The notes: generated by a model not told the origin, from the sequence alone. Counted from the first letter of the stretch, positions 23,886 through 32,976 are shown. The stretch: DNA of 64,000 bases from Gp7-AA6 sp036001245 (GCA_036001245.1 DASYUL010000142.1:25021-89020); one strand, 5' to 3'. Numbers and translations are program-made.

Positions 23886-24886
23886 CCGGCTCGCTCACCG
23901 AACCGGACGATCCGTCGCTCGGCGCTGCTCGACAGGAGCGCCTGCGCGAGGAGGAGCGCCCGGAGGCCGTCCGCGCCGCCGACCCCCGGCGGCGTTCCGT
24001 TCCGGACGGCGCTCACGAAGCTCAAGAGCTCCAGGCGCAGCGGCTCCTCCTTGTGCAGCCGAATCTTCAAGACGTTCCCCTCTTCCATGCCGCGAAAGAG
24101 GGCGAGGGAGTCCCACTCCTGGGCCCGGTAGCTGTTTTCGTGGAAGTAGAGGTCCTGACTCATGTAGTCGACGACGAACATCCCGCGCTGGCCCGTGACC
24201 CGGAGCTCCCGCAGCTTGATCGGCGTCAGCCAGTTGATGTCGAGAAGGGCGGTCGGGCCGGCGGGAAAGTCGAGGATCGCGAAGAGCGCGTCCTCGTGGT
24301 CCGGGTGCATGCGCCGCATCGTCCGGGCGTAGATCGTCGCCGGCTCGCTGTCGAGGAGATATCGCAGGACGTCGAGCTCGTGCGTGGCCAGGTCCATGAC
24401 GACGCCGACGTCGTGGACGTACGCGGGAAACGGCGACCACCGGCGGCTCTGGACCTGAAATATCGTTCCCGCCTCGCCGGCCCCGAGGCGTCGTTTCAGC
24501 TCGATGACGGCCGAGTTGAATCTCTCGACGTGCCCCACCGCAAGAGTGACGCCGCGTCGCGCCGCGAGCTCGATCAGCTTCTCCGCGTCGGCCGGGTGGG
24601 CGGTGATCGGCTTCTCGACCAGCGTGTGGACGCCGCGCTCGATCGCCGAAAGCGCGACGGGATAGTGCAGCGCCGTCGGCACGGCGACGGACACGAGATC
24701 GGGGCGCTCCCGCTCGAAGAGCGCGACCGGGTCGGAATAGGTCGGAATCTTGTATCTGCGCGCCACCTGCTCGCGGCGGCCCGCGTCGGGGTCCGCCACC
24801 GCGACCAGCTCGACGTCCTCCAGATCGGTGTACACCCTCGCGTGGTGCTTGCCGATGCTGCCGACGCCGATGACCGCCGCCCGCAT
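23882..24886 (-). CDS. Gfo/Idh/MocA family sugar dehydrogenase
   Basis: The start is the ATG at 24886, giving MRAAVIGVGSIGKHHARV with the NAD(P) motif at residues 7-12 and EKPI at 91-94; an upstream ATG would add 29 unsupported residues. The protein has 334 residues. Its stop overlaps the GT2 start, and its ATG shares one base with the TGA of the acetyltransferase gene. Paired with a hexapeptide acetyltransferase, it resembles the WlbA/WbpB type, which oxidises UDP-GlcNAcA at C3 before amination and acetylation. The partner aminotransferase could be the DegT gene at the left edge; that link is a guess. Confidence 0.83.
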   Translation of the reverse strand: MRAAVIGVGSIGKHHARVYTDLEDVELVAVADPDAGRREQVARRYKIPTYSDPVALFERERPDLVSVAVPTALHYPVALSAIERGVHTLVEKPITAHPADAEKLIELAARRGVTLAVGHVERFNSAVIELKRRLGAGEAGTIFQVQSRRWSPFPAYVHDVGVVMDLATHELDVLRYLLDSEPATIYARTMRRMHPDHEDALFAILDFPAGPTALLDINWLTPIKLRELRVTGQRGMFVVDYMSQDLYFHENSYRAQEWDSLALFRGMEEGNVLKIRLHKEEPLRLELLSFVSAVRNGTPPGVGGADGLRALLLAQALLSSSAERRIVRFGERAG

Positions 24887-25503
24887 CACGACGATCGACC
24901 CCGGTCTTCGTCCCCGCGCGGCGAGGTCTCGACCGCAGGGGAAACGGTTTCCGTCGGGAGCTCCCACCGGCACGCGGCGCAGAAGTGGCGCCGATCACCC
25001 GCTTCGAGGACGTGTCCGGTCGGGCAAACGTAACCGGCGTGCCGGGCGGGATTGCCGAGGGCGATCCCGTGCGGCGGGACCGAACGCGTCACGACGGCGC
25101 CGGCGCCGACCAGGGCGAACCGGCCGATCGTCACGCCCGGGAGGATGATCGCGCCGGCGCCCAGAGAGGCTCCGTAGCAGACCTGGACGCGCCCGGCGGT
25201 CCAGTCTCCCTCCCCCTTCAGACGGCCCTCCGGCGTGATCGCCCGAGGCATGTGATCGTTCGCCACGATCACCTGAGGGCCGATGAAGACTCCGTCTTCG
25301 ATCGTCGCTCCGCGGTACACGAGCGCCCCGTTCTGAATCTTGACCCGGCTGCCGATCACGACCTCCCGGTCCACGTAGACATCTTTCCCGATGATGCACT
25401 CCGAGCCGATCCGCGCGTTCTCGCGAATCTGCGCCCGGTGCCAGATGCGCGTTCTCTCGCCGATGACCGCCTCGGGGGAAACGTCGGCCGTCGGGTGGAT
25501 CAC
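24886..25503 (-). CDS. Left-handed beta-helix (hexapeptide) N-acetyltransferase with a Cys-rich tail
   Basis: A 205-residue protein made mostly of hexapeptide turns (VIGERTRI, IGSECIIGKDVYVD, IGSRVKIQNGALVY, LGAGAIILPGVTIG), typical of trimeric acyltransferases of the WbpD/WlbB/WxcM type that acetylate amino-sugar nucleotides. The tail, about residues 159-180, has CPTGH and FCAACRWEL, a zinc-ribbon-like pattern not usual in WbpD. Coupled starts and stops place it in one operon with the dehydrogenase and the GT39-like gene. Confidence 0.83.
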   Translation of the reverse strand: MIHPTADVSPEAVIGERTRIWHRAQIRENARIGSECIIGKDVYVDREVVIGSRVKIQNGALVYRGATIEDGVFIGPQVIVANDHMPRAITPEGRLKGEGDWTAGRVQVCYGASLGAGAIILPGVTIGRFALVGAGAVVTRSVPPHGIALGNPARHAGYVCPTGHVLEAGDRRHFCAACRWELPTETVSPAVETSPRGDEDRGRSS

Positions 25504-27641
25504 AGCAGCCGCAGCTCCCGGACGTGGATCTGGGCGGTCGCGCCCGCGGCGAGGTCGTGAATCTCGACCCGCATCCTGCGCACGGATTGCGGCGCGTTCG
25601 CGAAGCGAAGCTCGACGTGTGGATCGCTCGGAAGCCCGGTGTACGTGTGCGCGTAAGTGGTCGGGGGCGAGGCATCGTCGGGCCAGAGCGAAACCGTCAG
25701 CGAGAAGGTCATCGTTCCGAAGTCCGCCGCAATCCCCCGCAGGCGCTTCTGAGATGGAAACCGCAGCTCGAAAAAGGCCGGGTTCGCTTCGAGGAATCGC
25801 ACGAGCGTGAAGACGTCGCCGTCGAACACGTTGTCGAGGCGTCCGTCGCCGAAGCGGGAATGGGAGACCGTGATCGTTTCGCCGTTCCGATTGAAATCCT
25901 CGACGACCGGCTTGCGCCTCTCGGCCTTCTCCCGAGAGAATACCTCGTCGATGCCGTCGACGTACGCGAGCCGGGTGAAATAAAAACCGGGCGTTCCGTC
26001 CGGGTAACGGAGAAGACGCGAGATCCGGACGGGACGGAACTTTCCGCTGTCGTTCGCCTGCTTGAGCTCCCCGGGGGTCATCATCACGATCGTGGAGTCA
26101 TTCAGATCGCGTTTTTCCGCCACGAACGACTCGACGGTCTCGAACCGAACCCGCGTCTCGTTCGGCCGGAAGAACGCGAGGAAGACGTCTCCCGCATTCG
26201 CCCAGCTCGACGTGAGACGGACTTCCGCTCCGGGGCGGCGGAGGTAATCCGACACGACCGAGAAGACCTGCCGAGCCCCCCACTGCATCCCATAGAGACC
26301 GTAGTCCTTGAACCAGTAGGGACCGTTCTGAAGGGCATCGCGGAGCATGCCGAGGCTCGCCACCGAGATCGCGAAGAACACGGCGGCCAGAACTCCCTGG
26401 CGAAGATTCCGATTCCGAAGCCGCTCGACGAGGACCTCCAGACCGAGCGCCGCCAGGAGGGACGCGGGAATCACGAAGGCCATGGCACGGGTGATCCCGA
26501 TCTCCGTCAGGGCTCCGCCGACCGGCGTCGCGAGCGCCGCGAGAATGACGGCCCGGTGCGGCGGTGACTTCCATCGAACGATGCAGACGCCCACTCCCAG
26601 GAGAAACAGGGGGAAGCTCCAGAGCGGGATCTGCCCGTACCCCTTCATCCGATGCCGGACGAGATCATGATCGTTCGGAACGAACCAATATCGCGGGCTC
26701 ACGCCGTACGCGTACCTCTTCGCGAACTCTCGCAGCTTTTCTGACAACGGTATCGGGCGGAGTACGTAGGTATCGAGGGTCCGGAGGTGATGACCGACCT
26801 CCTGCGGGTGCTCGGAGCGGAACCTCCAGTAGGGAAACGCCAGCGCCGCCGCGAGCAAGAGCCCCGCACCGATCGTGCGGAAATGACGGAAATGGTAAGG
26901 GAGGTCGGAGAAAAACAGGAGGAGGAGTGCCACCCCGATGACCAGTTGCCCGTTTCCGTACGAGTAGAACGTCAGGGCCGCAAAAAAGATCGCCGGATAC
27001 AGGAAGTGCGGCGAGCGGCAGCGGTAGAGCAGGTAGAAGAGCAGGGTACCCGCGTAAAACGACGTCATCATCGCGGTCTCGAACGCAGTCCGCGAATGGA
27101 GGAACCAGCCGGGCATGGCCGCGAGCAGCAGGACGCCGCTCCACCAGGAACGCGCTCGAAAGACGAGCTTCAGCGTCAGGCTCACCGCCACCGCTCCGAA
27201 GAGCGTCACGAACGCCGACGTGCTCCGAAGGATCTCGATCGAGCTTCCGAAAAGGCCGAACGCAAGGGCGTGGAAATACACGGTGACGAGCGGGTTGTAG
27301 AAGCCGTGCGCGTTGAAGAACGCGGGGAAGAGGTGGCCCTCGGGATCGTGCCAGCCCCTCTCGAAGAGCTGCCGGCCGAGGACGCCCTGAACGGCTTCGT
27401 CGGCGAAGAAGTAGATCGGGAATCGATCCAGGTGGACGAACCTCGTGACCGCGTAAATCGCCAGAGCCCCGGCGAAGAAGAGCACCTCGCCGGTCGTGAC
27501 TCCCTGGGCGAGCCGATCGAAGCCTCGGATCGCGCGAATGCGGATCCCGTCGAGGGCGGGCAGCCGGCCGGCTTCGGTCGCCGAAGTCCCGGTGCCGGAG
27601 ATCACGCGAACCGACGGCCGCGACCAGTCGACGAGCTTCAC
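25500..27641 (-). CDS. GT39-like membrane glycosyltransferase with a discoidin-like C-terminal domain
   Basis: A 713-residue protein. About 50 soluble N-terminal residues precede roughly 12 membrane segments to about residue 420. The GT-C first-loop acidic pair is in YFFADEAVQG near 77-86. Residues about 560-713 look like a beta-sandwich of the galactose-binding/discoidin kind (DGRLDNVFDGD, then FELRFPSQKRLRGIAADFG), which would lie outside the membrane and could hold the glycan acceptor. Its ATG lies 4 bases after the flavoprotein stop and its own stop overlaps the acetyltransferase start. Acceptor and sugar are unknown. Confidence 0.72.
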   Translation of the reverse strand: MKLVDWSRPSVRVISGTGTSATEAGRLPALDGIRIRAIRGFDRLAQGVTTGEVLFFAGALAIYAVTRFVHLDRFPIYFFADEAVQGVLGRQLFERGWHDPEGHLFPAFFNAHGFYNPLVTVYFHALAFGLFGSSIEILRSTSAFVTLFGAVAVSLTLKLVFRARSWWSGVLLLAAMPGWFLHSRTAFETAMMTSFYAGTLLFYLLYRCRSPHFLYPAIFFAALTFYSYGNGQLVIGVALLLLFFSDLPYHFRHFRTIGAGLLLAAALAFPYWRFRSEHPQEVGHHLRTLDTYVLRPIPLSEKLREFAKRYAYGVSPRYWFVPNDHDLVRHRMKGYGQIPLWSFPLFLLGVGVCIVRWKSPPHRAVILAALATPVGGALTEIGITRAMAFVIPASLLAALGLEVLVERLRNRNLRQGVLAAVFFAISVASLGMLRDALQNGPYWFKDYGLYGMQWGARQVFSVVSDYLRRPGAEVRLTSSWANAGDVFLAFFRPNETRVRFETVESFVAEKRDLNDSTIVMMTPGELKQANDSGKFRPVRISRLLRYPDGTPGFYFTRLAYVDGIDEVFSREKAERRKPVVEDFNRNGETITVSHSRFGDGRLDNVFDGDVFTLVRFLEANPAFFELRFPSQKRLRGIAADFGTMTFSLTVSLWPDDASPPTTYAHTYTGLPSDPHVELRFANAPQSVRRMRVEIHDLAAGATAQIHVRELRLL

Positions 27642-27645
27642 GGCA

Positions 27646-29001
27646 TCAGCTCTGGAAGACTTTCTCCTCGCTCCCCTCCAGCCATCGATCCACCACTTCT
27701 TTCCCTTGCATCAGGGAGTGGTCCTGGTTGCCGATCTCGTATTTCCAGGACCCGAACCGGCCGCGCGAATAGATCTCCTTCGACTCGAGATACGACTGGA
27801 TCGTCGCGAGCGCCTCGTTTCGGTCCACGCTCGGGATCGGATAGGCGTGCCCCGCGTGGATCAGGTAGACCGACTCGATCGCCGGCAGGTCGGCGGTCTC
27901 GAGGATTCCCTCCGCGACGAGGCCGTCGATCACGGCCTTCCCGAAGTCTCCCTCCGGCAGCGGACGGAACCGCGAGTAGGTCGTCTCCATCAGGAGCGAG
28001 CAGTAGCGCGACGTGTCGCCGCCCGGCACGATGTCGGGGGAGTAGTTGGAAAGGTACGTCATCCGGTAGAACGGCGTCCCCGGGTTGGGGAAGTAGATCC
28101 AGTTCTTCGTCGACGGCGACGGACGCCGGAGACCGACGCCCACCGAGAAAAGGCGGTTGAACAAGAGCTTCTTCGTCGCTTCGCGGACCTCGGCCGGAGC
28201 GTGATCGAGGCGCGCGACGAGCGCCTCGAGAGGAAGGGTCGTCAGGAGCTTCTCGTACCGCGTCGAAGTTCCGTCGGCGAAACGGATCTCCCGCTTCTCC
28301 TCGTCGATGCCGACGGCGCGCTTGTGGTACCGGACCCGGTCTCCGATGTGCGGTAGCACCGCGAGCCACAGGCCGACCGTGCCGCGCGTCGCCGGGTAGC
28401 CGAAGGTCGCGTTCGGGCCCCAGTCGACGTTCTGGGGCGCGAGCGTCGTCTCGAGCGCTCTCTTCCAGTCGACGACGCTCACCCGCTCCGCGATCCAGTA
28501 GAAGCCCATCTTCGACAGCGGTGTCGACCAGACTTTCAGGTTGTAGGGAACCATGAAGTGCTTTGCGACGCCGGCGCCGAATTTCGCGTACACCCACTCC
28601 TCGAAATTGCGGAACGCGCGGTCCCGATCGATCGTCTGAGACTCGATCAGGCCGATCAGGCACTCGATCATCGCCTCTTCGGGAAGCGAGGAGAGGTGGT
28701 TCTGGAAGGGGTAGCGAATGTACCGATCCTCGAACTTGATCCAGCTCTCCCGGTCGATTCGTCGTACGCCCTCGGTGCCGAGCATCTTTTCGAGGAACTC
28801 GTTGAAGTAGGGATAGCCCGAAAAAATGATGTGGCCCGAAACGTCCCAGGTGTAACCCTTCGGATCCTCGAAGCTGGTGGCGAGGCCCCCGATCTGCCCC
28901 GCCCGCTCGTAGATCTCGAAGTCGTCCACGCCTCGCTCCCGCAGCCGGTAGGCCGCTCCGAGACCGGTCGGGCCCGCGCCCAGGATCGCGATCGACGGCA
29001 T
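27646..29001 (-). CDS. FAD-dependent amine-oxidase-like / UDP-galactopyranose-mutase-like flavoprotein
   Basis: The ATG at 29001 gives 451 residues starting MPSIAILGAGPTGLGAAYRL, with the dinucleotide motif GAGPTGLG at 8-15 and the EIYERAGQIGGLATS segment following. VSGHIIFSGYP and RYPFQNHLSSLP resemble the substrate loop of UDP-galactopyranose mutases more than amine oxidases; this is a pattern judgement only. In a surface-glycan operon a mutase-like role (pyranose to furanose) is reasonable. A protoporphyrinogen-oxidase-like dehydrogenase is the main alternative. It sits 11 bases after the GT2 gene. Confidence 0.72.
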   Translation of the reverse strand: MPSIAILGAGPTGLGAAYRLRERGVDDFEIYERAGQIGGLATSFEDPKGYTWDVSGHIIFSGYPYFNEFLEKMLGTEGVRRIDRESWIKFEDRYIRYPFQNHLSSLPEEAMIECLIGLIESQTIDRDRAFRNFEEWVYAKFGAGVAKHFMVPYNLKVWSTPLSKMGFYWIAERVSVVDWKRALETTLAPQNVDWGPNATFGYPATRGTVGLWLAVLPHIGDRVRYHKRAVGIDEEKREIRFADGTSTRYEKLLTTLPLEALVARLDHAPAEVREATKKLLFNRLFSVGVGLRRPSPSTKNWIYFPNPGTPFYRMTYLSNYSPDIVPGGDTSRYCSLLMETTYSRFRPLPEGDFGKAVIDGLVAEGILETADLPAIESVYLIHAGHAYPIPSVDRNEALATIQSYLESKEIYSRGRFGSWKYEIGNQDHSLMQGKEVVDRWLEGSEEKVFQS

Positions 29002-29012
29002 GAGCGCTTTCG

Positions 29013-29765
29013 CTAGGAGGTTCGGGCGAGTCGCTTCATCGCGTCGGCCCGGCGGATCTCCCCGCGCAGGTCGAACAGGTATCGCACGACGCGGCGGATC
29101 GTTCCGAGCATCTTCCAGGGGCGGTGAATGCTCTGTCCCGCCTCGCGTGGAAAGTGGCGGACGACGACCTCCGCGACCTTCCACCCTGCGATCCGGCACC
29201 GTGCGAAGATCTCGTCGCCGACGAAGTTGATCCGGTGACGGATCTCGATCCGCCTCGCGACGTGGCGGCGGAAGGCGCGGCATCCCCCGTTGATGTCGTG
29301 GAGCGGCGATCCCAGGACCCATCCCGAGAGCGTGTTGAGACCCTTCGAGAGTATGAGCCGGGGCCACGGGTCGTGGCGCTTCTTCTTCCACCCGAAGACG
29401 ACGTCCGCGCCCGCACCAATCGCGTCGAGAAACCTCGGCGCGTCGGCCATCGTGTGCTGTCCGTCGCCGTCGACGACCATCACGACCTCCCCCGGCGTAT
29501 TGCGCAGCGCCGTTTCCGTCGCCACCGCATAGCCCTTGTTTCCGTCGTGGTGCACCACGGAGACCCGCGGATCGCGCGCCGCCAGGGACTCGGCGATCTC
29601 GCCCGTTCGATCACGGCTTCCGTCGTTGACGACCAGGACGCGCCAGTCGAGTCCGTCGATCGCCGAAAGCGATGCGACCGCCTCCGCGACGGTCTTTTCG
29701 ATCGAAGCCTCTTCGTTGTACGCGAGGAAGCCGACCCCGAGTCGCGGCTCCTTCTCAGCGGACAT
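29013..29765 (-). CDS. Family 2 glycosyltransferase (polyprenyl-phosphate sugar synthase type)
   Basis: A 250-residue GT-A enzyme with LGVGFLAYNEEASIEKTV near 9-26, VLVVNDGSRDRTGEIAE near 43-59 and the DXD-like VVDGDGQHTMADA near 96-108. The DGDGQH motif is the standard signature of dolichol-phosphate-mannose-synthase-like proteins. It overlaps the UbiA-type gene by 11 bases, so the two are closely linked; the lipid phosphate made or modified by the UbiA-type enzyme may be its acceptor. Confidence 0.85.
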   Translation of the reverse strand: MSAEKEPRLGVGFLAYNEEASIEKTVAEAVASLSAIDGLDWRVLVVNDGSRDRTGEIAESLAARDPRVSVVHHDGNKGYAVATETALRNTPGEVVMVVDGDGQHTMADAPRFLDAIGAGADVVFGWKKKRHDPWPRLILSKGLNTLSGWVLGSPLHDINGGCRAFRRHVARRIEIRHRINFVGDEIFARCRIAGWKVAEVVVRHFPREAGQSIHRPWKMLGTIRRVVRYLFDLRGEIRRADAMKRLARTS

Positions 29766-30690
29766 AGATGATCCATCCCGCGGCCGCGACCCACCCGAGC
29801 ACGATCAGCAGGATCCAGGGGTCGTCGATCAGGAGCGCACGGGTCGGGTTGCCCCCGCCCCCGCGTCGGTAGACGAGCCGCACGTAGCGCGCCACGCCGA
29901 GGACGACGAACGGCACGGTCGCCGCCAGCGAGCGGCCCCCGTGCATCCGGATCGTCGCCGGCACGACGGTGTAGGCGGAGTACGCCGCGACCGTCGTCAG
30001 CGCCGTGACCACGAACAGGAAGTCGAGCCCCTCGCGGCGATACGCGGCGAGAACCGGCCGATGCTCGGAAGAGGAGATCTGGGCGGCGTGCTGCAGCTCC
30101 CACTGCCGCTTGCCGATCACGAGAAAGAGGGCGAGCAGGTAGGCGCAGCCCATGAGAAAGCTCGACGCGGCAAGGCCGGCGAGCGCCGCCCCTGCCAGCG
30201 CCCGCAAGGGCAGCCCCGCGGCGACGATCAGGGCTTCGAGGAACGGAATCCTCTTCAACCAGAGCGAATAGGCGAGCATCAATCCCGCATAGAGGGCGCA
30301 CCACATCCCGAAAGAGCGCGAGAGGAGAAACGCCGCCGCGAGACCCGCGATCCCGAGGACCACGGCCGCCGCGATCGCCGTACGGACTCCGAGCTCCCCC
30401 GCGGCGAGCGGGCGCCGCCGCTTGACCGGATGCGCGCGGTCGCGCTCACGGTCCATGACGTCGTTGACGAGATAGATCGCGCTCGTCACCGCGCAGAAGA
30501 CCACGAATCCCGCGGCCGCGAGGCGCCAGCCGCGAGGCGACGCGAGAGCGCCGCCGAAGAGGAACGGCAACGGCACCACGAGGTTCTTGACCCACTGCGC
30601 GGGTCTCGCGGACACGAGGAGGCCCGAGAGTCCACGCGCCGCGGGCAGCGTTGCGACCGCATGGCGCGCGCGCGCATCCGTCAGGGGCAT
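29755..30690 (-). CDS. UbiA-type prenyltransferase, decaprenyl-phosphate phosphoribosyltransferase-like
   Basis: A 311-residue polytopic protein with the first aspartate-rich motif NDVMDRERDRAHPVKRRRP (76-94) and about eight or nine helices. The exact NDxxDxxxDxxHPxKxxRP form is that of 5-phosphoribosyl-1-pyrophosphate:decaprenyl-phosphate transferases (Rv3806c type) rather than ubiquinone UbiA. Product: polyprenyl-phosphoryl pentose, a lipid-linked donor for cell-surface polysaccharide. It is the first gene of the seven-gene minus-strand operon. The intergenic stretch beyond it holds two 38-base direct repeats. Confidence 0.82.
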   Translation of the reverse strand: MPLTDARARHAVATLPAARGLSGLLVSARPAQWVKNLVVPLPFLFGGALASPRGWRLAAAGFVVFCAVTSAIYLVNDVMDRERDRAHPVKRRRPLAAGELGVRTAIAAAVVLGIAGLAAAFLLSRSFGMWCALYAGLMLAYSLWLKRIPFLEALIVAAGLPLRALAGAALAGLAASSFLMGCAYLLALFLVIGKRQWELQHAAQISSSEHRPVLAAYRREGLDFLFVVTALTTVAAYSAYTVVPATIRMHGGRSLAATVPFVVLGVARYVRLVYRRGGGGNPTRALLIDDPWILLIVLGWVAAAGWIIYVR

Positions 30691-30717
30691 CGATGCATTG
30701 TAAGGGAGTGTTGCCGG

Positions 30718-30811
30718 TTTTCGCGGCGCGAGGAGTCTCCCGAGGTAATCGAGGGAGGAGCCTCACGCCAAGCTTTTCGCGGCGCGAGGAGTCTCCCGAG
30801 GTAATCGAGGG
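30718..30811. repeat. Two 38-base direct repeats in a divergent intergenic region
   Basis: Identical copies at 30718-30755 and 30774-30811, spacing 56 bases, each beginning TTTTCGCGGCGCGAGGAG. They lie between the UbiA-type gene and the kinase gene, upstream of a TACAAT at 30846-30851. They could be operator sites or a duplicated repeat element. Confidence 0.75.
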
Positions 30812-30868
30812 TCAGCAGCTCCCGACCGAGGCGAACCGCGACGGTTACAATCGCACCGGGGTCGCCCC

Positions 30869-30874
30869 GGGAGG
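30869..30874 (+). promoter_or_regulatory. Shine-Dalgarno that fixes a TTG start for the kinase
   Basis: GGGAGG ends 4 bases before TTG at 30879, which begins LPVAGTLIEGKYEI. Longer in-frame starts would translate the 38-base repeats and are unlikely. Confidence 0.55.
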
Positions 30875-30878
30875 TCTC

Positions 30879-32939
30879 TTGCCGGTCGCCGGTACTCTCA
30901 TCGAAGGCAAGTACGAAATCATCGCCAAGATCAAGGAAGGCGGGATGGGGACCATCTACAAGGTCCGCCATCGCCTGCTCGACGAGGTCCGGGTCGTCAA
31001 GGTCATGCGACCGCAGATCGGCGCGGACGAGGAGCTGAAGCGGCGGTTCACGCAGGAGGCGAAGACCGCGACGCGGTTGAAGCACCCGAACATCGGCGCC
31101 ATCCTCGACTTCGCTCTCGACTCCGACGGGATGGCCTACATCGTCATGGAGTACATCGACGGCGTCAATCTTTCGGAGCTGCTCAAGGCATCCGGCCCGC
31201 CGGGGCTCGACCTGACGCTCGAGGTCGCGCACCAGTCGCTCCTCGCGCTCGGCTTCCTGCACCGCAAGAACGTCGTCCACCGGGACGTGGCGCCCGACAA
31301 CCTCATGCTGACGCGCGACGAACAGGATGGACCGCAGATCAAGCTGATCGATCTCGGGATCGCCAAGCCGCTCGACAAGACGATCGACATGACATCCACC
31401 GGCGTTTTTCTCGGAAAGTTGAAGTACTCGTCGCCCGAACAGCTGGGCGGGCTCGACGCCGGCGAGACGCTCGACGCCCGCAGCGACCTCTACTCCCTCG
31501 GGGTCGTGCTCTACGAGCTCCTGACCGGGCAGCTTCCGTTCCCCGGAGAGTCGCCCCGCGAGCTCTTCGCGGCCCACCTCTTCAAGCCGCCGCTCCCCTT
31601 CTCGGTCACCGATCCCGGCGGGGGAGTGCCCGAGCCGGTGCGCGCAGTAGTCCTGAAAGCGATCGACAAGGAGCGCGGGCGCCGCTACGCGTCGGCGGAG
31701 GAATTCGACCGCGAAATCATCCAACTCAAGCGTGAGGTCGCGCCCGCGCAGGATCCGGAGGCGACTCACCGAATCCTCGCGAGAGTCCGCGAGTCACGCG
31801 AGACGGCCCTCGCCTCCGTGACTCCGAGCGCGCAGGACCGCCTCGACCGCCACTTCCTCGCCCAGGGCACGCCGACCCCGTCTTCCCTTCCCGCGCGCGT
31901 CCCCCTGTCGACCGCGGACGTCGCCGGCGAATTCGAGCAGACCGTCGCGGCGCCCGTCCTCACCGGCTCCGCGCCGCGGCGCCGCGCGCGGCCTCCGGTC
32001 GCGGCATTCGTCCTCGGAGGCGCGGCTGCCGTGATCGCCGCAGTTCTTCTCCTCACGCGGGGAGGGACGGGCGCGTCGGACCGCGTCGAACGGCACTCAA
32101 CCGCTCCGCCCACGGCTGTCGCGCCCGCCGCGGTCTTCCCTCCGACCGAGGTTGCCGAGATTCCTACGGCGCCACCTCCTGCGGTCTTCGCGGCCGAGGA
32201 GCCCACCTCGCCTCCCGCAGCGCCGCCGCGCGAAGCGACGGAGCGACTGCAGCGGGCCGCCGAGGACGCGCGGACCGAAACGCGCAACGCTCGCGGGGCC
32301 GCCGAGCGCGCGCGGGCGCCCGAGGTGGCTGCCGCGCTCTACGAGTCCGCGCGCCGGAAGGAGAAAGAAGGACAGCGACACCTCGGGGCCGGCAGGTACG
32401 AGACGGCGCTCGCATCCTTCGAGTCGGCCACCGCGCTCTTCCGGCAGGCGGCAAGCTGGTCGCGGTCGGCGCCGTCGCGCCCCGCGGAGCGCGTCGCGAC
32501 CCTTCCCACGCGGGAGCCGGCGCCGGAACCGCCGCGGCCCGCGCCGACTGCCGCCGTCGTGGCTTCGGAGCCGCGGCCGGCTCCCGCAAAGCCGACCGAG
32601 CCGCCGAAGGTCCGCTCCGAGGAGGACAAGGTGCGGGACGCGGTCGCGCGTTACGTCGAGGCTCAGAACTCCCTCGACGTCTCTCTCTACGCGCGCGTCT
32701 ACCCGGCGCTCGCCGGCGAGCGGCGGCGGATGGTCGAGCAGGCGTTTGCGAACCTGAAGTCCCAGACGCTCGAGCTCGACATCCAGCGCGTCGAGGTCAA
32801 CGGATCTCGCGCGACGGTGGTCGGATTCGAGCGGCGCCTCGCGATCCCGCGGGTCGGGAGCGAGCAGCGGGACGCGCGCGAGAGGACGATCCATCTCGAG
32901 AAGCGCGGGGACGGGTGGGTGATTACGGAGCTGCGATGA
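30879..32939 (+). CDS. Hanks-type Ser/Thr protein kinase with an extracytoplasmic NTF2-like domain
   Basis: 686 residues from the TTG. The kinase domain (about 8-275) has the Gly loop IKEGGMGTIYKV, the catalytic loop HRDVAPDN near 132-139 and DLG in place of DFG near 160. One transmembrane helix lies near 373-395. The outer part is Ala/Pro-rich with a likely coiled coil (about 450-530), then from about 590 a domain beginning EEDKVRDAVARYVEAQNSLD that reads like a SnoaL/NTF2-like fold ending in a GDGWVITEL strand. The outer domain probably senses a small ligand or envelope state. The adjacent convergent outer-membrane gene is a possible functional neighbour but not an evident target. Confidence 0.87.
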   Translation: MPVAGTLIEGKYEIIAKIKEGGMGTIYKVRHRLLDEVRVVKVMRPQIGADEELKRRFTQEAKTATRLKHPNIGAILDFALDSDGMAYIVMEYIDGVNLSELLKASGPPGLDLTLEVAHQSLLALGFLHRKNVVHRDVAPDNLMLTRDEQDGPQIKLIDLGIAKPLDKTIDMTSTGVFLGKLKYSSPEQLGGLDAGETLDARSDLYSLGVVLYELLTGQLPFPGESPRELFAAHLFKPPLPFSVTDPGGGVPEPVRAVVLKAIDKERGRRYASAEEFDREIIQLKREVAPAQDPEATHRILARVRESRETALASVTPSAQDRLDRHFLAQGTPTPSSLPARVPLSTADVAGEFEQTVAAPVLTGSAPRRRARPPVAAFVLGGAAAVIAAVLLLTRGGTGASDRVERHSTAPPTAVAPAAVFPPTEVAEIPTAPPPAVFAAEEPTSPPAAPPREATERLQRAAEDARTETRNARGAAERARAPEVAAALYESARRKEKEGQRHLGAGRYETALASFESATALFRQAASWSRSAPSRPAERVATLPTREPAPEPPRPAPTAAVVASEPRPAPAKPTEPPKVRSEEDKVRDAVARYVEAQNSLDVSLYARVYPALAGERRRMVEQAFANLKSQTLELDIQRVEVNGSRATVVGFERRLAIPRVGSEQRDARERTIHLEKRGDGWVITELR

Positions 32940-32976
32940 CGCGCGGAGATCGGTTTGATCCTTCGCGCGTCCTCCT

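Noticed and set aside
1..25503. A complete UDP-diacetamido-uronate pathway (DegT, Gfo, acetyltransferase)
   Set aside because: The three enzyme types are present, but the aminotransferase is 23 kb from the other two and looks closer to perosamine synthases; kept only as a guess.
30651..30878. N-terminal extension of the Ser/Thr kinase
   Set aside because: It would translate the 38-base repeats and overlap the UbiA-type gene; the SD and protein start point to 30879.
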